Shown in pieces: positions 24,259 to 36,388 of a stretch of 64,000 nt of DNA (position 1 is the stretch's first letter; every line of letters starts with the position of its first letter). A program made the position numbers and the translations under genes. The notes below the pieces were generated by a model. The model worked only from the letters and a program-made list of their open reading frames with translations. It was not told the DNA's origin and searched no databases. Source of the stretch: Dendrocalamus latiflorus (taxonomy: Eukaryota; Streptophyta; Magnoliopsida; Poales; Poaceae); NCBI GenBank assembly GCA_017311315.1, contig CM029654.1, forward strand, positions 21,473,879 to 21,537,878, in the 5' to 3' direction.

Positions 24259-26654
24259 TGTGGCGACCCGTGTCATTACAATGGGGTAATAACACTAGTC
24301 AATGGATTGTTACTTGTTATTTCGGTAGAATACTGAATTTAGTAGGTAACAAGTCATATTAGAGTAGTTGCAGCAGAACAATAATTAGAGACTAAAAGTA
24401 CATTATTTATTACAAATCATGGGTGGCTTAGGGTCAAGCTACCCGCTGTTCCAAAACATTACATTACCGCTTATCCATCGAGATACAAAGTACTAAGATA
24501 GAGGAAGACATATTTATTTTTGTGGTATAAGACATTTATTTTTATGGTATAGTACCCGTTCACCCTGATATGGCGAACTCTACACCGTCTAGTCCTTCCA
24601 GTCGTCTGATATGGCATCCACCTCATCATACTCCCCGCCAGTCTCATCCTCAAATCCCTGGGTGTCTTCATATTCGAGCCCACTCTCATGAAATCCCTGA
24701 TATATCTCAGATGGGTATGGCTCTGAAAGGGGGAGATTTAATAGCAAGAGAGAGTACAACGTACTCAGTAAGTTTATAAATAATGATGCAATTTTATCCA
24801 TAATTTTGTCATAGCCATACCTGATCCAATTCCAAAATATCATTTTGAAAGTTTGGCAATGTTTTAACTTTTGAAAATTTCAATCAATCATTATGGAACA
24901 AGAGAAACCCCAACGTTTTTCTTGTAGACTCTTATTCAATAGACTGGAATGAATTCATGATTTTTAGTACTGCGCAGATTTGTATCACTTTACCCATAAT
25001 TATTCTGAATTCTTATAGACACTGGTTATTCACATTTCCTTTGATGTGACCCTAAATTAAAAATACAGAATGTTTCCTCGACTATTATTACTATATCTCC
25101 ATCAGACTATATAGCCATTGGTCAAGCGGTTCTGAATACTCGACACTCCACCTGCACTAATATAAGTGACTTGGGACTCCTAGGTTTTCCTACTGATTTG
25201 AGCCCCTCTCCTAATTTATTATTTACCCAGCATGAAGATAGTAGTAATAAAAGAGAGTAACTTATTCCGCCTCTTCAACATAGGAGTATGGTTGATACTA
25301 TTTTATGGCTCATTTTAGAATGAAGTTTGTTTTCTAGCCCTTATATAATAACCGTATGTAGAGGGTCTCACCTACCTCTGAACTCATAACCAGAGCACCC
25401 TCTACCCGCCTTTATTATTTTGTTTCCGCTGCTCCTTCGGTGGCCCTGCTCTCTTTTGATTCTTATCATGTTATCCATCCTTCTAATCTATTTTCTTTCT
25501 TTTCAAAAATACTTTTAATACAACATCCAAGAATTAGAAAATAACCGTGTCAACAACAAAACATTTCAAGTACCACAGCAAGCTTAACGGCCTACTTTAC
25601 TTGCCTGATTGAGATGTAGCGATCTTAATGATTGTGTGGACAGTCGCCTCCCCTGGAACCAAATCCTCTCCTGCATTATTCTAAGATAAAACTCCCTATT
25701 TAATCTTGTTATATTTTCAATGAAGTAATACCCTTGTTAATTTAAATTTAAGTCTTTTGGTCTTCTTAATTTTCTTTAAGAGTTGTACTAGTGAGTATTA
25801 TTTACAGAGCATGTTTTGTTAACAATTTCTCTTGAGTGCTATACGTTCTTGTTTGCATAGTTATATATTCATATATTACTTTACTGATTAGTTCTCTACT
25901 AGACCTTATTTGGAATTGATTTACATTAATTTGGCCCATTCGACCATATTACCTGGCTCACATCTGAGCTGGCCGACATGGCCCACTAGGCGCCTCAGCC
26001 GCACGACATTCGGCCGACGCCTCCTCTCTCGGCTCACCCCTCCGTCCCCCTTCTCCTCATGTGTTGCCAGTGTTCCAGTCCGCCATTCTAGTTGCGCCTC
26101 CTCCCCAGCAGATATGGTCAAGGTCTAGCTACCCTAAGGTGTCGGATCCTCACCACCGAATATGGAAATCTATATATGCGAGATGGTGCCAATTCGCCCC
26201 GGACAATCTGGATATCTCTATGCGCGTTTGTCTATGTGCAAAATAGATTTCTAATGGCAATTTAATATTTAATTTCATTTCAGATTTATTTCTTTCTAGT
26301 CTTGGCTAACTTAATGGTACAGGTATTTGATTTGTTTGACGGCTATGAGGATATGAAGTTGTGGAGTTAGATGCGATTTGATGTAATTTATATTTTTATG
26401 ACTTTGTTGTATGAGATGAATTTTGAAGTATGTAAAATTGGGTTGTAATCTTTATCCTTTCGTAAATCTGGAATTGAAATCATGTGTGTTGAACTTATTT
26501 GTGAAATTCGTTATTGAAGTTGAGTCCTTTGTGTAATTCAGATTGTTAATTTAAATACATTCTCATTTGATTTTGCCAAAGATAATTCATATTGACATAT
26601 TCATTGTTTTCTTAATAGCGTGTTCTTGATTAATTAATGTTGAGGGTTTCCACA
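24259..26654. mobile_element. Solo LTR (copy C), 2396 bp, with perfect 5-bp target duplication
   Basis: It starts TGTGGCGACCC and ends GGGTTTCCACA, giving near-perfect 11-bp inverted ends, and is flanked by GAAGA on both sides (24254-24258 and 26655-26659). The layout (AT-rich, then GC-rich 25940-26120, then AT-rich from right to left) suggests minus orientation. A minus-strand frame at 24589-24843 ends in an acidic peptide (EYEDTQGFEDETGGEYDEVD) but has no gene context. It belongs to a family different from copies A and B. Confidence 0.9.
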
Positions 26655-26659
26655 GAAGA

Positions 26660-26986
26660 CCACCGCTGGACCGTGGCAACCTTCCTCCTTGACAAAGGCA
26701 CCAAAGGTGTAGCCAAGGACGACTCCGTTGGCTGAAGCGTTGGTGATGAAGGTAGGCATGGCATCAGTGGCAACGTTGGTTCTAGCGGCAACGTGGCCAA
26801 TGCCAATGTCGACGCCGATGAAGGTGGTGGTAGCATAGCCATTGCAATGGCATGCGACATCTCTTCTTGCTCCTTCAGCTTGTCCACCAACTCCATAGCC
26901 TTCTTGAGTAGGGCTATCAGCTCCTTATTGCTAGCCATCAAGCTCTTCAAACTGTCCTGGATAGATAGTGCTGCACCAGAAGCCAT
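26660..26986 (-). CDS. Short gag-like protein of the minus-strand retroelement, truncated by solo LTR C
   Basis: From the ATG at 26986, nine bases beyond the primer binding site, a frame reads MASGAALSIQDSLKSLMASN and on into a leucine- and lysine-rich, probably coiled-coil stretch (ALLKKAMELVDKLKEQEE). A proline-, leucine- and threonine-rich segment follows. The frame enters the solo LTR at 26659, where the native sequence is cut. It is placed where gag starts in LTR elements but lacks a recognisable Retrotrans_gag domain or zinc knuckle. Function is inferred from position only. Confidence 0.5.
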
Positions 26987-26994
26987 TATGAGTA

Positions 26995-27006
26995 GCTCTG
27001 ATACCA
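26995..27006 (-). promoter_or_regulatory. Primer binding site for initiator tRNA-Met, minus strand
   Basis: The minus strand reads TGGTATCAGAGC, an exact match to the plant initiator tRNA-Met site, five bases from the LTR end at 27012. This fixes the orientation of the element. Confidence 0.9.
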
Positions 27007-27011
27007 AATGT

Positions 27012-27378
27012 TGTTATGGTAGGGGATAGGATAGGATGGCTTAGGATCGTCCTCCGTGCGGAGGCTCTGATCTGGAGACCAATCAGTTTAGAACTTGATT
27101 GCTTTATTGCTTGACTACGAATGGTATAACTCCTCTCTTTATATAGATGAGGTTAGCCCTTAACAATATAAAAACTAACACAATCTAATATAACTAATCA
27201 ACTAAAGATAATATCATATCCATACTATTAAAATATAAACATATGCATATAACTATTCATAATATAAAGATATGCATCTAACTTTTCCTAATATGAAGAT
27301 ATGCTAAGATTATATCCTAAACAACTGCTATAGGACCATGCTACAGTACCGCACGGTACTGTTCTGTGCCGTAAATAG
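27012..27378 (-). repeat. 5' LTR (minus strand), truncated at its outer end
   Basis: Matches 23524-23890. The outer about 25 bp, including the TGTTATGACGCG start, are missing, and unrelated sequence of the next gypsy element begins at about 27379. Confidence 0.8.
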
Positions 27379-28032
27379 AGGTGATATCAAAGCCATATCG
27401 ACTGTAGGACGAACTCTAGCTAGAATGGTTGATCTAGCAAAGTTTTCCAAATCTAATTTCTAAATCAAATCAACAAAATGAATACCTGGTAATTCTCTAT
27501 TCTTACCTCATTCTTAGGATTCTTACTCATTGCCTTGTCCGAAATATTGCTTTCAAAACTTAAATTGACTTCTTATCCCCATAATATCCATAGATGTCTT
27601 GAGTGTTTCGTAATCGAAGCGGAGGTTGGCCTAGGATTCTTCAAGCTTTGCTGTGAAGTTTGGATTAAGAAAGCACCCAATATTTTCCAAGATGAGATTA
27701 AAGACTACTGTGAAGATTGGAAGCCAATAGATTAGAACCCTATTATAGTTTTAGAATCGTGTAGGTCATTTTGCTTTTTCTTGCCATTGTGTGTGATGTG
27801 AGCTATAATTTTGCTTCTAACATTATGATGCAGTCATATCAAAAATCTTTATTTATGGAGTTTATTGCTTCTTTTGTTAGCCTTTTCGGCTAAGTGAGTG
27901 TTTTAGTTTAGGATTGCCATTAGAATATCCTCTCAGACGAGTTTACCTCTTAGCTTTGCTATTCCCTCTTTTCTTTGTAGACCAGTGGAATCATCCATCT
28001 ACTAAGTTGACACCATTCTAAACGGCTGAAAG

Positions 28033-29200
28033 ATGGTTGACACTCAGAATTCAGTTGGTCACAATCAGTTACCTTCATATTCCAATAGTCGTGGAGCCAA
28101 TGCACAGTTGGGAAGGAATGCTCCAATTTCACCATCTCCAACTCCAGCACCCAACCTAGAACAGATAATGGTAATGCAACTGCAAATTCTTCAAGCTCTT
28201 GCTCAAAATCAAGTCAACCAAGTTCAACAAGCACCTATCCACACACCACCATCCAAACTTGGAGAATTCATGAGAACTAGACCACTATCCTTTGCCGGTC
28301 CAGTGGATCCGTTAGAAGTTAATGATTGGCTCAAGGACATTGAGAAGAAATTGATCTTGGCTCGGTGCAACGGTCATGAGAAAGTGTTATATGCCATTCA
28401 TCAACTAAAAGAAACTGCTACTAGTTGGTGGGAGAATTAATGTGTCGCTCACCAGGATGTGTAGGCTACCACTTGGGCTGAATTTGTCGAGGCCTTTCGC
28501 ACTACACACATTCCAATGGGAATGATGGAGATAAAGAAGAGAAAATTCCATAAGTTGCAGCAAGGCAATCTTAGTATGTCAAAGTATTTGAACAGGTTTA
28601 CTTAACTGTCCCGGTATGCAGCTGAAGATGTTGCAACTGATGGAGCAAAGATTTGGCGCTTCATGGAAGGACTTGACTCCAACATCAAAAAACTAATATT
28701 GTCAAATGAGTTCCCGATATTCCAGCTCATAGTGGACAACGCCCTTATTCAACAGGATGCTCGAAGTTAGTTGTATGAATCCCAGAATAGGAAGAAGGCT
28801 CAACAAGGAGCTCAATCACATCGGTTACAGAGAGCCAGAATCAACACATACCAGCTAGATCGTGTACCTCCGTAGGTAGATTGCAGGACTCCAGCTCTAG
28901 TGCCTTGATCGGATATTTCAGGACCACGCCCTATCAACATCAGCAATCAACCTTAGAGGAGTGTCAACCGTGCAGCCTTTGTTACTTGTTTTAAGTGCCA
29001 TGAGCCTGGTCACTATGCTCGCAAGTGTCCACATAAACGTCAAGCAATCACGCCAATCCCATTCAATCTTGGAGGTACCTTTGCCAAGACTATTTTCCCA
29101 AGTGCAAGCCATGGAACACCATCAGCTCAAGCAGCCAGATGACTCAAAGCATTGCAAGAGAAAGATTGAACAACGTCATCTCCAACGTCGCACTTAGTAA
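28033..29200 (+). pseudogene. Gypsy gag with CCHC zinc knuckle, several in-frame stops
   Basis: From the ATG at 28033 a Q-rich leader (EQIMVMQLQILQALAQNQ) precedes the capsid-like domain (FAGPVDPLEVNDWL, ATSWWEN). TAA at 28438 interrupts it, and one frame then continues through AEFVEAFRTTHIPMGMMEIK, YAAEDVATDGAKIWRFMEGL and on to the zinc knuckle CFKCHEPGHYARKCP near 28986-29030. Further in-frame stops lie near 28462, 28603, 28768, 28874, 28906 and 28952. The order and length are those of a complete plant gypsy Gag, which would form the particle. As read here it cannot be translated through. Confidence 0.8.
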
Positions 29201-29245
29201 CCTATTCCTTTACTGAGCCCAAATCTCATGGTTGAGATTTCATTT

Positions 29246-29258
29246 AAGGGGGGAGGTC
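29246..29258 (+). promoter_or_regulatory. Polypurine tract
   Basis: AAGGGGGGAGGTC directly precedes the TGTAACATCC start of the 3' LTR, the expected plus-strand primer site for reverse transcription. Confidence 0.8.
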
Positions 29259-32020
29259 TGTAACATCCTGATTTCCAGAGCCTTTTTGAAGTTTCTAAAA
29301 TAAATTTCACTATTCATATTTTTTTGAATTAATTAAAGCTTAAATTAAATTTTTATTAATTAAAAGGATTTATATGACTAACTTAAACTTTAATATTTAC
29401 TAAAAGTATTTTATTTGGTTTCCTTATGCTTCAAGGATTTTTCTAGAATTGTCTAAGTTTTTCCGGGTTTATTTGCTATTTTCTAAAGCTTAGATGAATT
29501 AAACCATAATTCTGAAATTAGGAAATTCCTATTTCTATCCCAAAACAACCGGGTTTCAGTCCATCAATCTCTTTCGACCCGTTTTGCCTTGACCATCTGA
29601 TTTTTCTGTGTGACTACGTGTCGGCATTACGGCCAAAGTCTCACACCATCCACCCGATCTCCTGGAGGCCACGTCTCATGCATCGGGGGGCGCTGGTGCA
29701 GTGGATGTTCCCTATGCAGGAGATGCCGCCGTGTTCAGGTTTCGACCATCTCGGCATTCGTGTCTGCCTTGGACTCTTCATCTTGTTCATCTCGGTGTCC
29801 CGATCTGTCCTGCCTCCTTGGTGTCCGCGCATAAATAGGTCGTGATGCCCCTCATTTTTTCTCTAAGCTATGTGTTGTTGCCTTCCACACTACCGCAGCT
29901 ATCTTCGCTACCATCAGTAAGACGTTGACGCACGCTGTTCTCACCACTGAGCTCTGCCTCGCCCGTGTCCACCGTCCAGCCACCGCCACCTCACCGTCTG
30001 TCGTTCTTGGCTTTTCGCACCCTATTCTGATGCTTCACCAAACCGTAACCCTGTTGCCCACCGTTCGCCGCTCTCGCTCACTGCATCCGTCGCTTCGACC
30101 GACGTCATCCCGCACCCGCGCACCAGCCTACTCTCCACCTTCCCCGTGAACCAAGTCCACATGCACTGTGTTTCTGATATCATGGTCCCACACATCATAT
30201 GATACTGTTTCGTAGATCCATGAGCCATAAACCAAGCCACGCAAGCAGCCGGGTCAACAACAACGTAAGCACACCAAGTCAGCCCGAAACCTACGTGTCT
30301 ACCATGTGTATGCCATGTCAGCCGAGCCTGCCATCTCAGCGTTTGGTGTACTATTCGATGAGCCAAGTTCATTGTAGACTTGCTATTCCATGCACCCGGT
30401 CCATAGCATAGTAGTATTTTTCAATTGCTTGTCCCGATTCTGTGTCCTAAATTTATCTAAAATTAAGCACTATCTTTTGGTTTTAGTTTTGAAATTTTTA
30501 GAGGTCATTTGAATTTTATTTGATTTTATTTGTGCCTCGTTTGCTTTCTCTCTCGTTAGATAATATCTTCGAAGGTGCTGAAGCAGGAACAAAAGTCCAA
30601 GAATTGGTAACTGAGTAAGGCTAAGGCAAGTCATGTCCTTTCATCATGTTGAACCTATTGTTTTCAACCTATTATTTAATTATTTTGTTTTAAAGTATAA
30701 TGCATTGATATTTTATTATAAACCTTTGTAATGTAGGTAATGACCTATTTGATTAATTCCACCATGATAAGTTGAATGCTAAGATTCCATGATAACCATA
30801 TGATAGGTAATTATCTAGTGATATAATATTAATATCCACTTAGGTTGTACATCTAATATGCTTAATCATGCTTACTGTAGTACGTTGGGCTTATCATCAC
30901 ATGTGATCAATTAATCAATTTTGACTTAATGAGATATGCAATCGTGGTGGTTAACCATAGTTATAAAATTTGTACACAATGACATAGGGTAGTGTTATTG
31001 GTGTTGGTTATATAAATGGTTTTCATTTGGACGAATGATCGTGCAGTAAAGGGGATGTAGTTCGCACATTGGAATGTGGATGTTTCGTCTAGGTAATATC
31101 TAAGAACTTAACTTTGTGTGTCATTGACCTGAGTTTTACTATACAACTACATGTCCAGTATGGGTGAACCTGGCTAATTAATTTGTGATGTTCCAACCTT
31201 GATCTCGCCATTGGGATGTTTTATTGGCGCAAGAGGAGGCCTTTATCGACTAAGTGGTTAACCTACTTGTTAGCAAAACTTTAGCGGGTAAGATTACGTT
31301 GAGATTGAATATTGTAAAGGCCTTGTCATGAACTCTCCACCGCACACCAAAGGAAGTATGTTAATCGTATGGCAATATAAGATGATCATGTCTTGTGGGT
31401 AAAGTTGTGCAACCTCTGCAGAGTGTAAAAGTCGTATCCTCGGTTATGGACAATGCTCGGTGATTTCACATGAGGGGTAAGTTTCTTTTTATAAAATCTT
31501 GGTTGGGTTGAGAGTAAGTTGTTTGGGAAGTGAATGGTTAATTCACTTGTCGTTCATACAATCTTTTTATTAATTAATTATTTATATACATCCTTTCCAA
31601 AAATGCATTTTAATCTACTTATTGTATTTACTCTAAATTATCGCTTTCTGTAAAATAACCATCGTGATGCTATAGTTCTCTGTCATAACAGATTGATCAT
31701 TCACTATTTGTCATAAATAGTTTAGTTTTAACCATAAATGATTAGATGGATAATGGTTCACTTAGCTCTGAATGGTTCTTAATGATGTTGTATGATGCAC
31801 TTATTTAATTTAGATTTTTTTTATGATTCACCTTAGCTATTATTGGTTCATATTAAGTTCAAATTATAGTTTATAGTGTTACTGAAATTTATTATTAATA
31901 TTATGTTGAAAGTTTATTCTTGAAATCTAGTTGTTGGCAATGCTTGTTTAATTGGTTAAAGTTTGTAGTGATAGTAGTTGTTGGTGACATCTTGGGCTTT
32001 TGAAAAGCCAGAGTGTTACA
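29259..32020 (+). repeat. 3' LTR of the gag-only element
   Basis: 2762 bp, from TGTAACATCCTGATTTCC to CCAGAGTGTTACA; the ends form inverted TGTAACA/TGTTACA. It has an AT-rich start, a GC-rich part (29560-30410) with CATAAATAGG near 29830 as a possible TATA region, and an AT-rich end with CCTCTGCAGAGTG at about 31414. Short frames within the GC-rich part are not genes. The last 120 bp resemble the LTR ends at 10224 and 33673. Confidence 0.8.
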
Positions 32021-33673
32021 CGTGCAGCCAGCAAACGCATGCAAGCATGGGACCGTTCCCTCAACGCATGGCACAGGAGGCCAATTGTGCACACAGCCGC
32101 CCAGGTCCGCTATTGGTGCGATGCCCGGTTGCATCGCTCCCCATGGTAGAAACTAGTCGGCTGAAGGCCACCCAGCAATCGCGCACACCAGTTGATGCAA
32201 CGATCGGCAGAAGAACCACTGGTTGGTAGGAGTGACGTGGTGACACCTGTGCAACAAGCTAATGTGCCTAAGCTGGCAGGACGCATGACAATCGTGTGGC
32301 CAACAAGACCTCAAGGGACGAAGGAAAAATAAATATTGCTTCGCACAGTGTAAAGCAAACTGGCTTTAGGGTTTTTCTCTTCCCACGATCCCTATTTAAC
32401 TTTGTGTGCGATCCTAATCTAATCCCAACTCACTGAAGACTTTTCCACGAAGCCAACTCCCCTCTAAAAAAATCCAAACATCCTATTTTTCTCGTAACTT
32501 CCTAAAAAGGGCTATTTTTGGAATATTACAGTTGAGGATGATTTCTCATTAGCTATTTTGTTAAAAGAAGGGATTATATTTTCTCTCCAATTGTTGAACC
32601 ATTCTTGTTGCTTATGAAAGTTGTGGATTTGTCAGGTCATCTTTTCATGGTGCTTTTACCATTTTATTGAGGGTTATGATTTATTTATTGGCTCAATATT
32701 TTTTGGATCAAGCATAATATCTTTTGCAAGCCATACTTATGTGAACGTTTTTAAACCATGTGTTTTTGGAGTAACTTGGGTTTTAAAGTTTAATGCCCAG
32801 TTTTGTGGAGAAAACACTAAAACTCTTGTTGTGATGACTTCTTCGGTTTGAATGAGAGGAGAAACAAAAAAAATGTTGTTTAGGCTCGAAATATCAGGTT
32901 AGGGAAAGGAAGTAGTGTATGAATGATTCTAAGTAACATTTTTGTGAATGAAACTAATTAAAGGTGATAGTGTCCTACAGTAGTTTCATGATGATTAGGA
33001 GTATGCCCATTATAAATTGAATTTTTCTAGTTATAGATAAGCGTGGAGCATGGTTGAATCGGTTATATAACTAGAATGTTAAGAATTATCAAACTATATT
33101 AAATCAATTGGGTTATTTGGTCCCAATATATTATTCTAATTGTTTGTGAAGGTTACGTTAAAGATGTGTGAGATTTTTGTCTTTGGTAAATATTAATTCT
33201 GAATTAATATTTATGCTTGATTTAAATGTTTTTTGGCATGCTAAATTGACCTAATATGTTCAAATGAATTGATGAATATTGTTGCATCATCGTGTGAAAC
33301 CTTGTTTTTATAGAGGTTATATTGTTGAAGTTTTGATGGCATTTTGCTCTAATTTCTGAACATAAGATGGAATTTTCAAATCTATGTTTGTAGCTATTTA
33401 TGTGATTGATATGACAACAAATAGCTCTTTATGGTGTTATGATGTTGCCACTTATTGAGTTCCTTTGTTTAGCTCCATTATTGACTATCTTATTGATTAT
33501 TTAGTTCATCTTAAGACCAATATATTGTCGTGTTGCTAAAATTTCTATTTATGATTATATTGTTTGATTATTATTGGAGCCTACCTGTTGGTAATGTTTA
33601 GTTAATGGTTTAAAGTGGTAGCGATTATAGTTTTGGGTGACATTCTGGGCTTTTGTTAAGTCGGGGTATTACA
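32021..33673 (+). repeat. LTR of the second gypsy family, 5' truncated
   Basis: The last 245 bp (33430-33673, ending GGGGTATTACA) match 9983-10224. Upstream, a GC-rich part (32030-32330) and CCCTATTTAAC (32389-32399) fit a promoter region. No TGTAACA start is seen, because the segment abuts the LTR end at 32020 directly. No primer binding site follows, so it is a 3' LTR or a truncated copy. Confidence 0.65.
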
Positions 33674-33799
33674 CCGATTTTCAACACAAACTACATGGCA
33701 AGCGAAACAAAACTAGACAAAAAACAACTCTAACCATACTCATCGAGAATAACTCTGGATACTTCCCACGCATGTGGGACTCTAATTCCTAAGTCGCTT

Positions 33800-34510
33800 C
33801 TCATTCAGTACATAAGACATCGACTGTGGAGAGGATCTGATTTAACAGCAAAAAAAAGCCTCCATTGATGACCTGGAAGCAAGTGTGCAAGCCAAAGCAC
33901 CTAGGAGGTCTAGGGGTGCTTGATCTAACAGTTAGAATAATGCCTTATGAAAAGTTAACACGGGTTCTACATCCAAGTAGACCTGCCTTCGGTAAAATTA
34001 ATTTAGGAATCTTCCTACAACAATGATCAGCCTCCAATCAAATTAAATGAGGGCTCTTTTTGGTGGAGAGACAACTTGAATATGATGGATGTTTATAAAG
34101 GAATTGATCAATGCAATATTCACAAAGGAAATACAGTACACTTTTGGACAGATCTTTGGAATGGAAATTTACTACTTCATTCGTATCCTCGGCTCTTTTC
34201 ATTTGTCAGAAATGGCACAACGAATGTACAACAAGTGAGCTCTGAACAGCACTTCCAAGATCTTTTCAATTTACCATTATCAGTGCAAGCATATGCTTGG
34301 TTTCAACAAGTTCTGGAAATTCTAAATGATTTCAATGGTTCAGATAATGAGGATAATTGGACCTACATTTGGAATAATGGACTTTATTCTTCGATTAAGG
34401 CTTATAAAATTCTCAATTGGCAAGCTCAAGTTTCAGTACTATACCAATGTCTCTGGAAAAGCTGCTGTCAAAAGAAGCATAAGATTTTCTTCTATTGCCA
34501 TTGAAAGATT
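33800..34510 (+). pseudogene. LINE (L1-type) ORF2 fragment, C-terminal part
   Basis: Shifted plus-strand frames encode the end of a plant non-LTR retrotransposon ORF2: WKQVCKPKHLGGLGVLDL (about 33875-33930), SFWWRDNL, then VHFWTDLWNGNLLL (34138-34180) and a zf-RVT-like end with NWTYIWNNGLYSSIKAYKIL (34357-34416). The catalytic RT part is absent. No poly(A) tail was identified at the 3' side. It is a short dead fragment. Confidence 0.7.
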
Positions 34511-35539
34511 AGATCTAGTCATGAAGAAAGCGGCGAGTATGTCTAAAATGGTAATCAAGCCCAATACATAGCATGAAGAGGAGGAAGAGATAGCAGACAT
34601 GACCTACTTCATAGAATCTAACACACAAGAGTATGCGATTTGCTTCATGCACTTTGAAGCCCAAGTATACAGTGTTTAATGTTCTTATAATTGTTGAGAA
34701 ATACCAATATGAGTAGCCTAACTACTTTCCAGAACAATTTACGAACAATTGGTTCTCTTTTTCTTATATTGGCATATATTATTGCTACATGATCTTATTG
34801 GAAGGGTGTTTTAAAATAACTACTACTCCGACAGACATAGTTTTACTTGTCAAGTTTGATATGTGATCTAACTTTGTCTTTAGTTAATTTAAATTGTAGG
34901 GTGTGCAAAACTATGTTAGTGTTATCGTGAAATATGTGGGCATCATCCATGTAAATCAAGTACAAGTAAGTTATGAGTTGTGACTTTATGTTGTGTAGTT
35001 TACTACCTCAGTGTCAAAATAGAAGCCATTCTTCAATCTCGAAGGACCTCCATGATGGCCATCAGATGTATTCGGCAGAGACTGTGTGGACGCCATCATT
35101 GGTGTTGGTTGCACTATATTTTCAACGAACATCATTTTCCTTAGAAATTATAACACATACATACATGTATGCACATACATTTGCATTAGCTGAAACATGA
35201 TACTAATACTACAATCTGAGCATAGCAAATTGAATCACACTAGTATACTTCTTGTAGAATTTTATAACTTCAATGACATGCTTTAAAGAAAATCCTATTC
35301 ATACTAATGTTTGGGATAATCTTATGATTCTAGTTTAGGAACAGTAGTAACATTCATGTAGAATTTTATTTTTCAAGTTGTATTATCTATGCATGTTAAA
35401 TATTCTATTTTTACCTGCCTTTTATTACCAAATGAATCCCAAATGAATTACAACATGGCAGTTTATTAAACTGGATCACTTATGAAAATGTAGCATCACA
35501 CATGTACATATCAACTATTCCTACATGTCATGGCACTCA
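34511..35539. other. Unassigned AT-rich interval
   Basis: No frame or bounded element that I can support. It may include the unrecognised left part of the CACTA element ending at 36097. Confidence 0.3.
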
Positions 35540-36097
35540 CATATGTATGGAAATGCACACCTTGAGTGACGGCAACAGGGAGTTGGGAGGAGGAGCCGTG
35601 TGACAAGGAGCTGAGGAGGACGCGACGGCGATGGGGAGCTAGAAGGAACCGCGCAACGGGGAGCTGAAGTGGAGACGATTGTGGTGGGGAGCCGAGGAGG
35701 ACGCGACGGCGATGGGGAGCTGGGAGGAGGAGTCGCACGATAGGGAGTCAAGGAGGAAGCGACGACGACGGGGAGCTAAGGAGGCAGCGACGCAGGAGGT
35801 GGAGAAGGGGGAGATTAGAAGGCGTGTGGGTTGTTGGAAAACCGAAGTGTGCGCAGGAGTATAGTGAGTTAGGTTTTTGTCCCTACATATATAGGAAGAT
35901 TAATATCACAGACGATTTTATTAAAATCATCTGTGATGTGTAGGATGTCACAGACAACTTTTATTATGACGGTTCTAGCCATCGCTAGTAACAAAGACGG
36001 TCACGCTTATAAAACCATTTGCAATAATTACAACACTAATGGAATTTAGGGAACCATTTGTGATGAGGTACTCAGTATAGCTTTCTCTGTAGTAGTG
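35540..36097. mobile_element. CACTA element right end with GC-rich repeat
   Basis: The right terminus (minus strand CACTACTACAGAGAAAGC) ends at 36097, after subterminal motifs at 35910-36060. To its left, an imperfect tandem repeat of about 85 bp contains GAGGACGCGACGGCGATGGG twice (35608-35632 and 35695-35719). It gives proline- and serine-rich minus-strand frames that are not convincing proteins. No left terminus was found. Confidence 0.6.
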
Positions 36098-36388
36098 TTT
36101 TGGAGTGTCCGAAAACAATATTTAGACAATTCAAATATCAAATTTGAACAATCTAATTTTCAGATTAGAACTATCTCAGCATGCCAGCTGGAAACACCCG
36201 TTCTACCGAAATTCAGGCAGACTGGAACCAATTTTCGGTACAAAACCAATTTGGAATAACTTAGACTCATTGCTACAGATAGCCCTATCACAGACGGTTC
36301 CTGAACCATCTGAGTTTATGTGTCAGTGATTTTTTCTATTTTTTGGCTAGCCTCAAGAAATTAAATAATGTTAGCCATGCCCTTTGAA

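Larger units (their letters stand above)
23524..27378 (-). mobile_element. Minus-strand LTR retroelement with short gag, interrupted by a solo LTR
   Basis: Two direct copies of an about 390-bp LTR lie at 23524-23915 (3' LTR on the minus strand) and 27012-27378 (5' LTR, truncated at its outer end). The LTR has TGTTATG...CATAACA-type ends. A purine-rich GGGATGAAG precedes the 3' LTR, and a primer binding site adjoins the 5' LTR. Only a short gag-like start (26986 leftward) is present. The solo LTR at 24259-26654 sits in the interior; without it the internal region is only about 700 bp, so this was a very small, non-autonomous element with no pol. Confidence 0.75.
27379..32020 (+). mobile_element. 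Gag-only (pol-less) gypsy element with 2.8-kb 3' LTR
   Basis: A degenerate primer-site-like GATATCAAAGCCA (27383-27395), a leader, a complete-length gag region (28033-29200), a purine tract (29246-29258) and an LTR (29259-32020) follow in order. Nothing of protease, RT, RNase H or integrase lies between the zinc knuckle and the purine tract, only about 215 bp. The 5' LTR has been lost at the junction with the neighbouring element. Gag-only partners that rely on an autonomous relative are known in grasses (for example Dasheng with RIRE2); this may be such an element or an internal-deletion copy. Gag style and LTR length suggest the Tekay/Del group, tentatively. Confidence 0.7.
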
